From Corinectria fuckeliana (Eukaryota; Ascomycota; Sordariomycetes; Hypocreales; Nectriaceae), in contig WPDH01000018.1 of assembly GCA_019137255.1 (NCBI GenBank), positions 248,001-312,000 of the forward strand: 64,000 bases of DNA. The letters are read 5' to 3'. Positions 21,312-33,333 of the stretch are shown piece by piece. The notes beneath the pieces are model-generated. The model was not told where the DNA came from. It saw only the letters and a list, made by a program, of their open reading frames with translations, and ran no database searches. Made by a program: the position numbers and the translations under genes. How positions within the stretch are numbered: position 1 is the first letter of the stretch; every line of letters starts with the position of its first letter.

Positions 21312-22922
21312 ATGAAGTTTACTTCCCACTCTGCCACTGCCCTTGCGGCCACCACTCTCCTCTCCCTTGCCCCGTCCGTCTCCGCCCACTCCTGGGTCGA
21401 GTACGCCAAGAAGCTCGCAAAGAACGGCACCATGGTTGGCGAGACTGGGTATGCCCGCGGATACGTGCCCCGAAACTCCACCAACCCCCCTTACACCGAC
21501 TCGATCCCCGTCAACATCCTCCCCGTCTCGGGCCAGTCCGCCTACTCGGGCGACGAGATCCTCAACAAGTACAAGCTCGACAAGACGCCCGAGTTCCCCA
21601 TGCTCGAGGCGGCCCCCGGCGACTACATCGCCATCATGCACCTTGAGAACGGCCACACCACGCTGCCCCAGAACCAGCCCAAGAAGCCCAAGAACCGCGG
21701 CACCATCTACTTCTACGGCACCACCCAGCCCAAGGAGGACGAGAAGCTCTTCGACGTCCACCTGCTCTGGAACAAGAACGGCACGGGCGGCGACGGGCGC
21801 GGCAAGCTCCTCGCCACGCGCAACTACGACGACGGCCAGTGCTACCAGCCCAACGCCGGCGAGCTCAGCACCCAGCGCGCCACCGAGCTGGCGGCCCAGG
21901 GCGCCGAGCACGACCAGGAGCTCGCCTGCCAGTCCGACATCAAGCTGCCCACCGACCTCCAGGCGGGCTCCATCTACACCGTCTACTGGTACTGGGACTG
22001 GCCCGACCTGAACGCCGCCGCCATCGACGTCGACGCCACCGCCAACGGCGAGTTCCCCTGGGCGGGCACCTTCATGCGCGGCCAGAAGGACCCCAACGGC
22101 TACACCATGGCCGCCATCGCCCGCAACGAGAGCTACTCGAGCGTCCTCGACATCAAGATCACCGGCGCCGGCGCCGAGTCCTTTGCCATCAAGAACGAGC
22201 AAGGCGCCCGGGACTACGTCAAGAACCAGAACATCTACTCGGTGGGCATCCTGGCGCAGATGGAGAGCAACTTCCAGGTCGACGTCGACGGCGGCCAGAA
22301 CGGCGGCGGCAACACTGCTACCCCCCCTACTACTCCTCCTGCGACGACGACGCCCACCACGCCCACCTCGAGCGCGCCCGCAGATGGAGGCTCAGGCTCA
22401 GGCTCAGGATCAGGCGTCGCGACTGTCACCGTCACCGAGACTGTCCGGCCTCCCGCTTCCGTCACGACCGTCTTTGTCACGGTGCCGGCCGACCAAGTCA
22501 GCAAGACGCCCAAGAGCACCTCCACAAAGACAAAGACTGTCCTGGTTACCAGGTCGGTGACGGTCTCAGGAGCTCCCGAGTCGGCGGCCACGCCGTCTTC
22601 CACGTCCACCGTCACCCAGACCCTGACCACGCACATCAACTCCCCCCAGTCCTCCTCGCAGCCCGCCTCGACGTTCGTCTTGACCCTGACCACGCACATC
22701 AACTCCCCAAAGTCCACTCCCCAGTCGGCTTCGACCGTCTACAAGACCTTGACAACTCACATCTCGTCGGCTCCCTCGGCAACGACTTATCCAGGAGGCC
22801 AGTTCCGGGAGACTCCCGTCCCCGCCGAGAGCTCGGGAGCGACGGCCACCGTCTCCAACGGGGCCATCGTGCCAACCCCCTTCATGCGCCGCCGCAGAAA
22901 CCGGGCCCTCAGAGCATTCTAG
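21312..22922 (+). CDS. Secreted protein with N-terminal His (DUF7492-like), Ser/Thr-rich tail
   Basis: Uncharacterised secreted protein of 536 aa in one exon. Residues 1-25 form a signal peptide (basic start, hydrophobic core, SVSA cleavage site), so the mature chain would begin HSWVEY. The globular region, about 26-345, carries GYARGYVPRN, LENGHTTLPQNQP (His115), RGTIYFYGTTQP and YWYWDWPDLN. I recall these as hallmarks of the fungal DUF7492 family; the name was not checked. A His exposed at position 1 plus a second conserved His recalls the copper histidine brace of lytic polysaccharide monooxygenases, but that is only an analogy. After a Gly/Ser linker (about 360-375) comes a Ser/Thr/Val-rich tail with three 21-residue repeats sharing LTTHI. 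The C-terminus is basic (FMRRRRNRALRAF) and shows no clear GPI signal. The ATG at 21312 is the one that gives the signal peptide. Confidence 0.75.
   Translation: MKFTSHSATALAATTLLSLAPSVSAHSWVEYAKKLAKNGTMVGETGYARGYVPRNSTNPPYTDSIPVNILPVSGQSAYSGDEILNKYKLDKTPEFPMLEAAPGDYIAIMHLENGHTTLPQNQPKKPKNRGTIYFYGTTQPKEDEKLFDVHLLWNKNGTGGDGRGKLLATRNYDDGQCYQPNAGELSTQRATELAAQGAEHDQELACQSDIKLPTDLQAGSIYTVYWYWDWPDLNAAAIDVDATANGEFPWAGTFMRGQKDPNGYTMAAIARNESYSSVLDIKITGAGAESFAIKNEQGARDYVKNQNIYSVGILAQMESNFQVDVDGGQNGGGNTATPPTTPPATTTPTTPTSSAPADGGSGSGSGSGVATVTVTETVRPPASVTTVFVTVPADQVSKTPKSTSTKTKTVLVTRSVTVSGAPESAATPSSTSTVTQTLTTHINSPQSSSQPASTFVLTLTTHINSPKSTPQSASTVYKTLTTHISSAPSATTYPGGQFRETPVPAESSGATATVSNGAIVPTPFMRRRRNRALRAF
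22602..22790 (+). repeat. Three 63-bp tandem repeats in the Ser/Thr tail
   Basis: The segment CTGACCACGCACATCAACTC occurs at 22623 and 22686, with a diverged third copy at 22749, giving an exact 63-bp period. Each unit encodes 21 residues around LTTHI(N/S)S. In a cell-wall or secreted protein such units are usually O-mannosylated spacers. Confidence 0.9.
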
Positions 22923-23820
22923 ATGCCCACCCACCTCGTCCCCGAGGCGAAGACGGGCGTCCCGAACGCATCCCACTCACTCACTACTCTTGCGTTCTTG
23001 GACGACGGATAGACTTACCTATTTTGAGCCCCGAGGCTCCAATCTCACGTCTTTTTCTTCTTCTTTCTCCTTGTCCTTCGGTACATATACGGAAAAGTCC
23101 TCATCACCATCAGGGGGTGTTAGGCGGGAGCGAACAAAACACCGGCACACAGCACCCAGGGGAAAGCCGGGCAAGGCATTGGGCGTGGGGCAAAGCATAT
23201 AACGGTGTTGGATACATTTGATACCATTTGTTTAACTGGATCACGGTGCCCCCAAATCTTTGCTTGATGCAAACAAGGGATCGTGCGCGAAATCTCTCAG
23301 TTTTTTTTCTTCTCTTTTTTTTTTTACTTTGTTGATTTGATTTGGTTTGGTTTGGTTTCATGGGGCGAAGGATGGATACAGGAAAACTTGGGGATCTTCA
23401 GGGGTAGATGGGCGGAACACTTCCCAGGCTAGTTTTGCGAATATACGGTTTTGCCTTTCAAAAAGCTCATTGTGCCTTTGTCATTTAGCGTCTCAGTCAC
23501 ATTCATAAAAGGCAATGTTGATGTGTGACATGTAAGACACAACTGTGTGCCCTTTCTTGACGGCAATGGAAAGCAAACGTAGAGATGATTCACGAACAAA
23601 TCTTAGTTGCAGAATGGCGTGTGCAACGGTACACATGTGAGGCAACGTCCGACCAACGGAACGACAAGACGTGTATTCCGTCGGGTATCTACCTACATGT
23701 GGCCCTTCTGGCAGCCATCCGGCTGGACTCCCGCTCCATATCCCATTTGTGACCAAAACCCCCTTTTCGTACCCGCCCCAGCTTCGTGACACGGTGGTTC
23801 AGGCGAGGTGTGCATGTGCT
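22923..23820. other. Convergent 3' region
   Basis: About 900 bases between the secreted-protein stop and the cyclophilin stop. No gene seen. It contains a poly-T/TTC stretch (23299-23325) and TTTGG repeats near 23335-23357 and presumably both terminators. Confidence 0.6.
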
Positions 23821-25033
23821 CTACATTTCGCCGCACTGGGCAATGGCGACGTCGAGGTTGGGCACGTCCTTGCCCCGGTAGCCGGTCTTGGTGGCCTCCA
23901 TCTTCTTGACGACGTCCATGCCGTCGACGACCTTGCCGAAGACGACGTGCTTGTTGTCGAGGAAGGGGGTAGGGACGGTGGTGATGAAGAACTGGGAGCC
24001 GTTGGTGTTGGGGCCGGCGTTCTAGACAGAGTCGTTAGGGGCCCTGGGGGCGTAGCAGAAGAGCGTGTCAGAGGGTGGCGAGCCTTACCGCCATGGAGAG
24101 CAGACCAGGCTGGTCGTGCTTCAGAGTGAAGTTCTCATCGTCGAAGGCCTTGAAGCCCCAGATGCAGGTCGACCCGGACCCATCGCCGTTGAGGAAATCA
24201 CCGCCCTGGCACATGAAGTTGGGGATCTAGCCTCCGCGTTAGTCTAAGGAAACAAAACCAACAACAACAGTCTGCACATCGAGAGGCACGTAAGTGGGGA
24301 AGGAAGAACTGACTATGCGGTGGAACTTGGAGCCCTTGTAGCCCTGGGGCCGGCTCGCGGAGTTCTTGGACTCGCCGGTACAGAACTGGCGGAAGTTCTC
24401 GGCGGTCTTGGGGACGACATCTTTGAAGAGCTCGAAGGTGATGCGGCCGAGAGGTTCGCCTGGATCAAGGAATTAATGGGTGAGTATAATAAGGATGACG
24501 ACTCTGGATAAAGACTTGATATGGTTGGGGCGTGAAGGTGAATGAAAACGACGTATGGCAATGGGAGGAATTGGATGCCATCATCATGATTCCGCACGCC
24601 TCACTTCACTTCACATGGCAACCGACTACCTCATGCTAGGATGGGGATAGCTTCAAAAGCATAGCGGAACTCCCCCGCAAAGTGAACAACACCGGACATG
24701 GACGGACGTACCTCCAAGAGTGATGTCGAAGAAGACGCTGCAATGACCCACGAATCAGTCCACCCACACTTTTCTCGACTCGACGACTAGAACGAACCGA
24801 ACCGAACTCGCCTTCTCCAACCGGTCGTCCACAAAACAAACGGAGGCGGAGCAGGGCGTGCACCGCCACGCCGGCCTCCGAAAGCGGGCCAGCCTACTTA
24901 TACCCCGGACGAAAGAGAAGAGCAAATCGGAGACGGTGGGAGAGATGGGGAGGGGGAGGGCAGGGTTGCGGGAGGGACGGAGAAGTTGTACTCACAGCGG
25001 GTTCCCGGATTCGGGGAGTTGCGTAGGCGGCAT
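23821..25033 (-). CDS. Cyclophilin H (peptidyl-prolyl isomerase, PPIH/Cyp3 type)
   Basis: A peptidyl-prolyl cis-trans isomerase; the PPIH subtype associates with the U4/U6.U5 tri-snRNP in the nucleus. Five exons (25033-24996, 24737-24712, 24459-24314, 24226-24089, 24021-23821) join in phase to 182 aa. Visible family blocks: VFFDITLGG, ELFKDVVPKTAENFRQFCTG, GYKGSKFHRIIPNFMCQGG, GLLSMANAGPNTNGSQFFIT and LDNKHVVFGKVVDG. The catalytic Arg of FHR and the active-site QGG and NGSQFF are intact. The PPIH assignment rests on the insertion after FCTGE (SKNSASRPQG), on GGDFLNGDGSGSTCI and on the C-terminus QCGEM, unlike the shorter CypA type. Introns 1 and 2 are long for this window (258 and 252 nt) and flank a 26-nt exon. 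Intron 3 uses a GTCAGT donor. Residues WGF occur where related cyclophilins have a Tyr-Gly motif. Confidence 0.92.
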
Positions 25034-28000
25034 CGTTCAGGTTTGGAGTAGTTGGGTCGGGTTCGTCACTAGGTCAAGCAAATATGCTGCAAGGTACAGA
25101 CAGTGGAGTGCTGCAAGTATCTAGCGATGGTGGTGGTGCCTGCTCTTCACTGCTGCTAGGTGTTGTAGAGGAGGCCTGGACGTTCTGTATGTGTGTATGT
25201 AGGTATCTTTGTCAGTCGGTGGTTTTGTGGAGAGGATCCAATGCAATTCTTGATGAACTACGGATAGGTACCTAGGCAGATAAAACCCAGCCTGTTGCAG
25301 CGCTCCAGATTCGGTTGAGGCAGGGCAAATGTGGGGAAATCCTGGCATTCAAGCATTCTGATTCAGCCGACCTAGTTCCGCCCGTTTCGCTTCCTCCACA
25401 GCTCGACGACCTTCTGGGCTTCCTATCTTGGCCTCAAGCTGTTTCAACGTCTGGACTTGTGACTCTCCTGGTTAGCCTGGCCGTCTAGGCAAGCTAACAG
25501 AGCAGTGACGAACATGTCTTGATGTGCTAGGTATCGGGGACGAGACGAGTAGTCCGAGTCGCTAATATGCCTGGTTAACAGTTACGCGCAGATGATCTAG
25601 ACTGACTCCGTTGATAGCAGATGGTCCTTATCATCATCCAAGTGACGGATAGGTAGGTAATCCAGTAGTACGACTCGACATTTTCCCGCCTGGATCCTAG
25701 TCCCCCAGCCCCAGTCCTATAGTCCCGGATCCGGGGATGCCGGGGTGAGAGGGCGGGGAGGGTTTGAGCGGGCGATAGATGCTCTGGAAGCGATGCAACG
25801 CCGTCGCACGCACACACGCGGGGAAGCGAAGACACTGGCGGCGGCACAATGAGATCCCGTCTGCATGGGGAGGCTTGGACGAGGCGATAGTGTCCCCCTA
25901 AGGTGGCTGCTACGCATGCACAACCCCTTCTGGTTCATCAGTCAGGTCTGTCTGTGCCATCTTCGTCGTTGGTGCCGGTTTGCATGTTATAGTTTGATAT
26001 GACTACCTAGTTGGTTAATACATAGGAGGAGGGCTGTGGTCGATCTTTTGGCTTGCTGTGTGAGTGTGCATGAAGCTCTTCCCGGTGACATATTCCCTTG
26101 CCGGCCCGTGCTGGTGGGCTTCGTATAGAAACCTTTTGAGTACTGGACTTGCGGTGTGTAGATTAGCTTACGACGCACACAGCCGATGGGAGACAGGTCG
26201 GGTTTTGAAGACAGGCCGACCACGGCGATAATGACATTTAGAGGTGGCAGAGCCTTGCCCTTCCCGTCTACAAGGAACATCTGCTCGGCGATGACGTCGA
26301 GGCACCCTTGATGCATGCCGCAATAATACCACCCACCCATCCATTTCATCAACATGAGCCTCAGTGACGTGATGCATCCTGGCGATGGCTTCCTAAGGGT
26401 TAGGACACTGCATCGTGGGTGGCCGCTTAGGCTTGGCCAGCATTCAAAACATAACAAAGATTGGCATTTCAAAGCATTTACGTACCGACAGGGATGCATT
26501 TATTTTCCAATTTTTTGGCTTCACACCAAGAACCCTCGCAGAACGAAACAAGGGTGGGCACAGCCCCCATCGATCTGAGGCGACCGGAGGTTTCTTGACT
26601 ACGATCCATCACCATCTACACAGTACTCGTCCATGGGTTTTTTGGGGGGTTTTGGGCGGGACGCACACGTACGCTTGCACAGCCGGATGTTGACGACGAC
26701 GGCCGTTTCTGGTGCCAGCTCACAGCTTGGCAGCCAAGCTTACCTACTGTATATCCATCCTAATCTATTGATTCCACCGTCACACGGGCCGCGGGACCTG
26801 GCAAAAGAAACTTCTTCCCTCAAGCCGCGATACCGCAATGCCGGGATTCCATCCTTTTCTTCCATCTTGAGACAAACGTGGGGGACTTGTTCCTGGTCGC
26901 CTGACTGCTGGGAGTGATAGCGTCATGGCGCCGTCAAAGAACCAGACCAACCGAACAAGATCGTCACAAGTGCCGGGGCCCGCGGAGGGGTCAGGTTACC
27001 AAAGTTGCGTGGTGTTAGTCAGCTACGTAGAAGGGAGAAGGGAGAAGCCGAGAATGGCACGTAGACAGTGGCAAAGAACAAACAATGGGAGGGGTCATGG
27101 AAGCAAGCTCATGTCATGTCCCCGTGGCAGCCGAGAGAGCCGCGTCTTCCGTAGGTAGGTAGCCTGCAGGAAAGGGATCCAGCGCGATCTAAGGGATTTG
27201 AGCGGGAATAGTTGCAGCATGGAGGTTCGGCATGAGTTAACCGATGCAAGGCATTGTACTTCCATCATCTGCTCAACGAGAACTCGATACTCTGGCGTTA
27301 TTTTCACTCCCTGTATCTACTTTGTACCTGCTTCTGAAGGCCCTCACAGAGCCCCCCTCTAGTTCCATCAATAAGCCGTGTTGTTGTCGAGGGGCTTGCC
27401 AGCTGGGCCAATCAAGCAATAGTCCCAGCAATCGCCAAAAGGTCAAACAGTGATGCTTGACGGCAGGTGGAGAAAAGAACCAATGGCGACAGCACAACGG
27501 CGTAGCGAGAATGGAACTTTAGCTGCCCGTGGATTCTGCAGTGAGCAGACTCAAATGCTTGCTGCACTGCGACACACACACTCACGTCGCACACACGCAC
27601 GCCCACAGCACGGCACAGGCTAGAATCGGCGCTAGGAAGACCGTGTGAGGAAGATGGTGGATACACTGTTGTGGACTTGCATCTGAATTCGATCTTGTTA
27701 ATTGTTCTCCACCAAATCCGGCCTGGATTTGGCAGAACAATGGAGGACGACGTTCGCATGCACACGGAACACACCGTCGCCCAGGTCCCAAGCATTGTAC
27801 GAAGTACGAGGGATTCTTTTTGGGCGACAGGCACTCTTTCTGTCAGACTCGTGTCTCCATTGCCGTGTTTGGCTTTCAGGAAAGGGGTCGTGAAGGGATT
27901 ACCGAGGGTAATTGGGTTTTAGTTCATCCGGTTCGCTGGGTCCGTTACAGGTGTCAGGGAAGCAGAAGTGTACACATTCGCGTACGAGCACATAATGAAC

Positions 28001-31000
28001 TCCATACTGAAATATAGTGACTGAAATGTAATAGTGAACCATTGAGTCGCAAGTTGTTTCATCATCACAACAAGACAGGTCTCGGCGGGCTACTTTGGGG
28101 GCGGCCATTTGCAACCGACTCCAACAACGACGTTCAGGACGCGCAGGACGCGCCGGGCGCAACCACCCTGCGACCCTGCGGAGGAAAGCAGCTAGGCGGG
28201 CGAAACTAACATTTTCCTAGGATCTTGAGACGGAGGGGGATGATGCATTCCACCTCTTTACTACGTAGAATTGAATGCATACGCAGCGGCCAAGTTACTT
28301 CGTACGAGTCCTACTTACCTTGGGGAAAACGGGCCGCTCAGCGCGACCATGGCACCAGACGTGTCGCACGTAGACGAGGAGAGTGATTGATCCTGGCATC
28401 CCGCCTTGCCTTGCCAACAAGGGCATATCTCACGGGGAAGATGTAACTTAGCGTGGATGTCTAACATCGTCGTCATCATCAAGGGTCCGGACCCTAGCCT
28501 GGCTCTCAGGATTCAGGAAGTAGTGAAGCGCATTGATCCATTGTCCATCCATCATCCCTCCAATTCATCCCCGCTCACTTCGTACTGTACAACCATACTC
28601 CCTCTGGCCCAGTCTTCCTGTGAAAGCGCCTTGTACGAGTTGCGTTACAGCAAGGCTCGATACCGTACAGTCATGCAATGAAAACAATACAATACCTGAC
28701 ACATTGAAAAGCTTGCGCCGGGCACGGCGATGCCTTTTTTCTCGGACGCACCGCCAAACCCTCTCTTGAGTCGTAGTGTCCAGGGCTTGCCGCCACGGGT
28801 CGATCCAGGCGAAGTGGTGATATGTTCTGGACGAGCACGCACCAGAGCGCCAGCGCCGCATCGGCAAGGGAAATCCCCATTCCCCGGTCCATCGCTTGCT
28901 CGGAAGCTTTCGTCAACGGGCTTGGGCGTCTGGATCTGGATCTGGACCTGCAGGGCTGCAGCCACGCTGAAGGGAAAAGCTTTCCCGCCGCCGCCGCCTT
29001 CTTGCTGCTAATGGACGGTGCTTGCGACTAGCGACGAGTGTCAGGCGTTGCTTTGCGAGATTCTGGATCGTCCGCGCTCTACGCTGGCGCGTGACGGCCA
29101 CTTGCGGGCGCGATGGCGTGGAAGAAGGCATTGCCATTTTTGGAATCGCCGGGCGGGCCGGGCGGGACTGATACAGGTATTGGCCGGCATCTACTATGTA
29201 TTAGTGGGCCAGCGTGATCCACGGATGACGGCGCCGGCGACGAAAGGATGGAAGAAGCCCGTGGTGGAGTGAGGCTCCGCTTGTTTCGCTTATCCCGTCC
29301 GCTGCGGTTTCAAGATGCAGTGACAGTTCACGGATCTTTGGGTTCAACCGTTCACGACAGATCCCGCGAACGACACAGCCGCTCCGGCCGGGCGCATGCG
29401 ACGGAATCTTTTGTCTAAATCGGGGAGTCTACGGGATCCTACTCTCAACCCGTCTTGGTGGTTGTGTGGTTGACCATGCAAAGATCGCCGTCACGACTCC
29501 ACTTCTTTGGCGGGCGCTGCGCCAACGAGTGTCAGCGGAAGCGCAGGAAGCCGTGTGAACGGCTTCGTGCTAACGAGAAACCCCCCCTGCGGAAATGAGA
29601 ATGAAAACAACAAGTACGAAGATCTGCTGGAGAGATCCGTCTGGCCGTCGGAGGGGGAGGCTCTGTTATTCATGCCTGTATGAAGTCTAAAAGGGGGCGG
29701 CGTCTAGGCTGACGACCCCCGTTGTAAGTGTAGATACGTCAGTATCAGAGGCGTTGCGCGTCGTCATCCCTTCCTTACTGACTGACTCTTCAGATGATGA
29801 GTGAGATACGAGATAAGTGACGAACTGCACTATATATATCTGGCTCTACAAGACTGACACGGCATTATCTGTCCTCAGACGAAGAAGAGGTTGGTCCGCC
29901 GATACGAAAAACGCTGGTCATCATCCCCTGTCAGTGTATTTCTTCCTGGACGCGCTATTGATATCCAAGCGCCAGGCCCGACTGAAAAAAGGAAGCGGCT
30001 ATTGTTACGGATCTCAAGCGAGAGATCAAAAAAGCCCACTCTGAATCAGGGTGCTTCGTTCGCAGGGCTACCTACTTCATCTTGTTAGCCTTGGTTCTCG
30101 CTTTGCCTCAAACTCCAATACCCGTTGCCCACCTCCCTCTTCCTCCGGCCGTCCTCAGACTTCAGAGCCCAACAGATTGAAACTCCAACGGCGCAGCAGC
30201 AGCAAGCGGAATAGGCTCGCCCAGTCTCAGTGCGCGCCGGTCGTCAGCCTGGAACCACCACGCCAACCCTACCATCTCTATCTAAGCTACCTAGGCCTAT
30301 CTACCGTAAGGCGCAACGAGCTGAAGTGGGAAGCGGTCCCCCGCGCCCCCGTGTTCGACGCCAGCGCCATCCTGCGACCACACCTCATCGATTGGACCCG
30401 ACATTTACAGGGCCCCTCTCGCACGTCAGGGGCACCTTACAGGCCAGTTACAGGGTGCTCAGGGCCTCGCCCAGCCCATCTCCCTCCCGTCAGCAAGGAC
30501 GCACCCGGTCTAGAGCTGGCCTCAGTCGACAGGTACCCCTGCACAGTGTCTCTCACGGCCCCCTCCGTCTCTTGCTTGGCTTGGGCTTTGGCGCCCCACT
30601 CGCACGCTTGAACTCGTCCGCCGGCCACTCACAGCCTGCCGTCTCCCCCCCGGCCCGGTCTCGCCCCATTCCTCTCTTTCCCTGCGCAGGCAAGACCCCC
30701 AGTGCCCACCCGCTCCTTCCCTCTCGCAGTCGTCGCCCGTCTTCCCTTCCCTTTGCCAGGGCCTTGTCCCGCTCTACCTGCTGCACTCCGCCTCCGTCAC
30801 CCCATCCATACCCATCCCATCCCATCCCCCGTCTCTTCCCATCCTTTCCCATCCAGCCATTCCATCGGTGCGATTCCTCCCCTCGCATCCTCTTTCTGCC
30901 CGCCGGACCCGACAGAGTGAGGCTCGTGTGAATAACTCTCGGGATAAAGTTGTTTGATGTAAACGACACTTTTTTTTTTTGCCTTGGTTCCGCAGCTCCC

Positions 31001-31162
31001 GCAGTCCAACCGCTCGCAACCGAATCTTCCAAGCGACACACAGCGGCGCCCTTGAGTTTCTGCTGTCCGACAACCCATGGTACCCGTACGGCAGCCCCCG
31101 AGTCAATTCGAGCCCGCCTTCCATCGCTCAAATCCTATCATCGCCGACGCCCGCTCGTAAAG
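25034..31162. other. Large gene-free interval
   Basis: About 6.1 kb without a gene I can support. I read the longer frames (minus 25987-26499, plus 30051-30611, plus 30230-30931, minus 30553-31131). None has a recognisable domain, most start at non-ATG codons, and those beyond 30 kb arise from a C-rich, low-complexity strand. The last kilobase is likely the promoter and leader of the RING gene. TAGGTA motifs occur at 25196-25275 and 27150-27165. I saw no tRNA-like B box with a pairing stem. Confidence 0.5.
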
Positions 31163-32626
31163 ATGGCCGTCATCCAAGACCTGCTTGTCGAGGCCACTCG
31201 CGTCGTCGTCCGCGCCGCCGCCGACGAGACCGCTTCGACGACCGCCTCGAGCGAAACCGGTTCCGAGTCCTCCAACGTCCCTGACCACGACGATGACAAA
31301 GACAACAATGGCTCTAGTTCCCCCTTGTTATTCTTCGTGGCGCTCGGTTTCGGTGTCGTTTTCACGAATCTTTGGTGAGACTTTGCTGCTACATGCTCTT
31401 GCTTTTCCACCGTGCATGGCTGGGCTTGAGGTAAATAATGGCTCTCTTTCTAACCCCTACCCAGGATCATTGTCGGTGTTAAATACTGCTTCCGATATAA
31501 TGCTCGCAACCGTGCACTCCGCATGAACGAAGATGGCGAGCCGATTACTCTGGAGAATATGCCAAGGCCCCATCGCCGGCGTCGTGAGAAGAAGCTCATG
31601 ACAATGGATGAGGTCAACGATAAATTCCCCATGATGAAGTACAAGAGCTGGGTTTCCGATCGTGCAAAGGAGGGATTGCCCACGGCCGGTGGTGTTTCGG
31701 TGGCCCCGAGTCGAGCTAATAGCATTCGGGATGCCGATGGTATCGTGCCGGACTTTTCCGCCAAGGAGCGTGATTCTACCGACGAACGCCCATCCAGCGC
31801 TGCAATCCCTGTGAAGAAGGAAGGGGAGACGATGGCGGAGGCAGCGACAGCGACAACCGAAACCGAGAAGCCCAAGGACTTGCCAATCAAACCCGCCGAG
31901 TCAGGCCAGACCTCGGGAACGCAGGACGAGGATCTACCCAAGGACAACAACAAACTTCACCGCATATCAAGTGAGGACAGCGACGACGATGAGCACATCG
32001 ACGATGCCTTACCAGTGGAGTGCTTGGAAGCACCTGGAGATACATGTGCTATTTGCATCGACACTCTCGAGGATGATGATGACGTTCGTGGATTGACCTG
32101 TGGCCATGCATTCCATGCTGTCTGTGTGGACCCCTGGTTGACCAGCCGCCGAGCGTGCTGCCCGCTCTGTAAGGCGGACTACTACGTTCCCAAGCCTCGT
32201 CCCGCGCCTGAGACCGACGCTGCTGCCAATCCTACCGGCGACTTCAGCATTCGCAACAACGCCCGCCTAAATCTCCCCTCTGGACTTCGTCACGCCTGGT
32301 TCCGATCCTCTCGGTCATCCCGATATGGTCAGTCGAGAGTGAGAGGAAACAGTGAACTTCGCCGTACGGGCGAGCAACCACAAGATCGTCGGGCTGCCCG
32401 CCGAGCTGCTGGGGATGAGGGATCGAGGCCAACTCAGGATGCTGAGCTGGCGCAGCAAGTACCTGTGGTTACGGAAACGTCCACTGGCGGCATGTTGACC
32501 TCCGTCCGCGGCGCGTTTCGGTTCGGTAGAAGACGGAACGAAGCCGAGACCAGCACTCCTCCCGTCACCGAAGCGGTAACACCATCGCAGCTTGAGTCCG
32601 GGAACCGTACTGCAGTTGCGGCTTAG
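31163..32626 (+). CDS. Membrane-anchored RING-H2 E3 ubiquitin ligase
   Basis: Probable ubiquitin ligase in an endomembrane. Two exons (31163-31374, 31465-32626; 90-nt intron, phase 2) encode 457 aa. A single transmembrane helix at residues about 53-77 (SPLLFFVALGFGVVFTNLW continuing as IIVGV) spans the exon junction and is followed by basic residues, so the C-terminal part would face the cytosol. The RING-H2 domain is at about 264-306: CAIC, then CGHAFHAVC and CCPLC, a complete C3H2C3 ligand set. An acidic Ser/Asp stretch precedes the RING and a Ser/Arg-rich tail follows. There is no clear signal peptide; the first 52 residues are acidic and probably luminal. Substrate unknown. The layout resembles fungal single-pass RING-H2 proteins. 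Confidence 0.85.
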
Positions 32627-33333
32627 CGAAGTGGCCTTGGCTTTATGTATTCCCAACACAGAGGCGCTTTGCGGCGCAGGAGATAATCTACGCTGAGATC
32701 AAGCTCAGTCCTCATCACTCTCAAACACCTTTACGACACACACCACCCCCTCTCTAGCGATGGCTTTCTCTCCTTGTCCAACTATAAACGTTGGTCACAA
32801 CCGTCATGAATTTCACACTATACACAGGAATCGAGTTCTCACATTATGAAACGGCATTTTTTTGTTTAAACCCACATTAGGTACACGCTCCGGCGAGGTG
32901 GCGGAGGGAGGCTGGATGGAGACGTGATGTGGCACGTCAAGGACGATAGCAGCTATATATATGCTCTAGTTAGGGTACGCAAGAGCATCAATCTCCGCGT
33001 GCGCTGAAGAGGGTGCAAGGATAGCACGAGAGGGATTATTGATTTTGGGTTGCTTTGTTTGTAAGGGAGGCTTTTGTACTTGCATTTGGGCTGGAAAATT
33101 CGGGCTTCAGCTGGAAACGGACGGAGCGGCGGAGTTTGGTGGTTATGGGCCTCTTCGATAGTTGGATGGTACAATGAGATACTTGTTCTATCCAAAACAT
33201 TTCAAGATCTGTGACGTTTCTTCGTATGTATCGTGACGTAGTCTAACCTAAATACTACCTTATTGTATTTTATATAATATGAGAGGATCTATTATTCATG
33301 CGTTCAAGGGGCACTGCTCCAGCTTCGGAGATA
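32627..33333. other. Convergent 3' region
   Basis: About 700 bases between two convergent stops. No gene seen; it becomes AT-rich near 33240-33290 and presumably contains terminators of both neighbours. Confidence 0.6.

Noticed and set aside
21285..22202. 305-codon minus-strand open frame
   Set aside because: Antisense shadow of the secreted-protein gene, in the frame opposite its GC-rich third positions; product is Gly/Val/Asp-rich low complexity.
21839..23221. 460-codon plus-strand frame overlapping the secreted-protein gene
   Set aside because: Alternate frame of the same exon that runs past its stop; composition is His/Arg/Pro-rich and no motif is seen.
30051..30931. Overlapping plus-strand frames of 186 and 233 codons before the RING gene
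   Set aside because: Pro/Ser/Arg-rich products of a C-rich strand, no domains; better explained as promoter and leader DNA.
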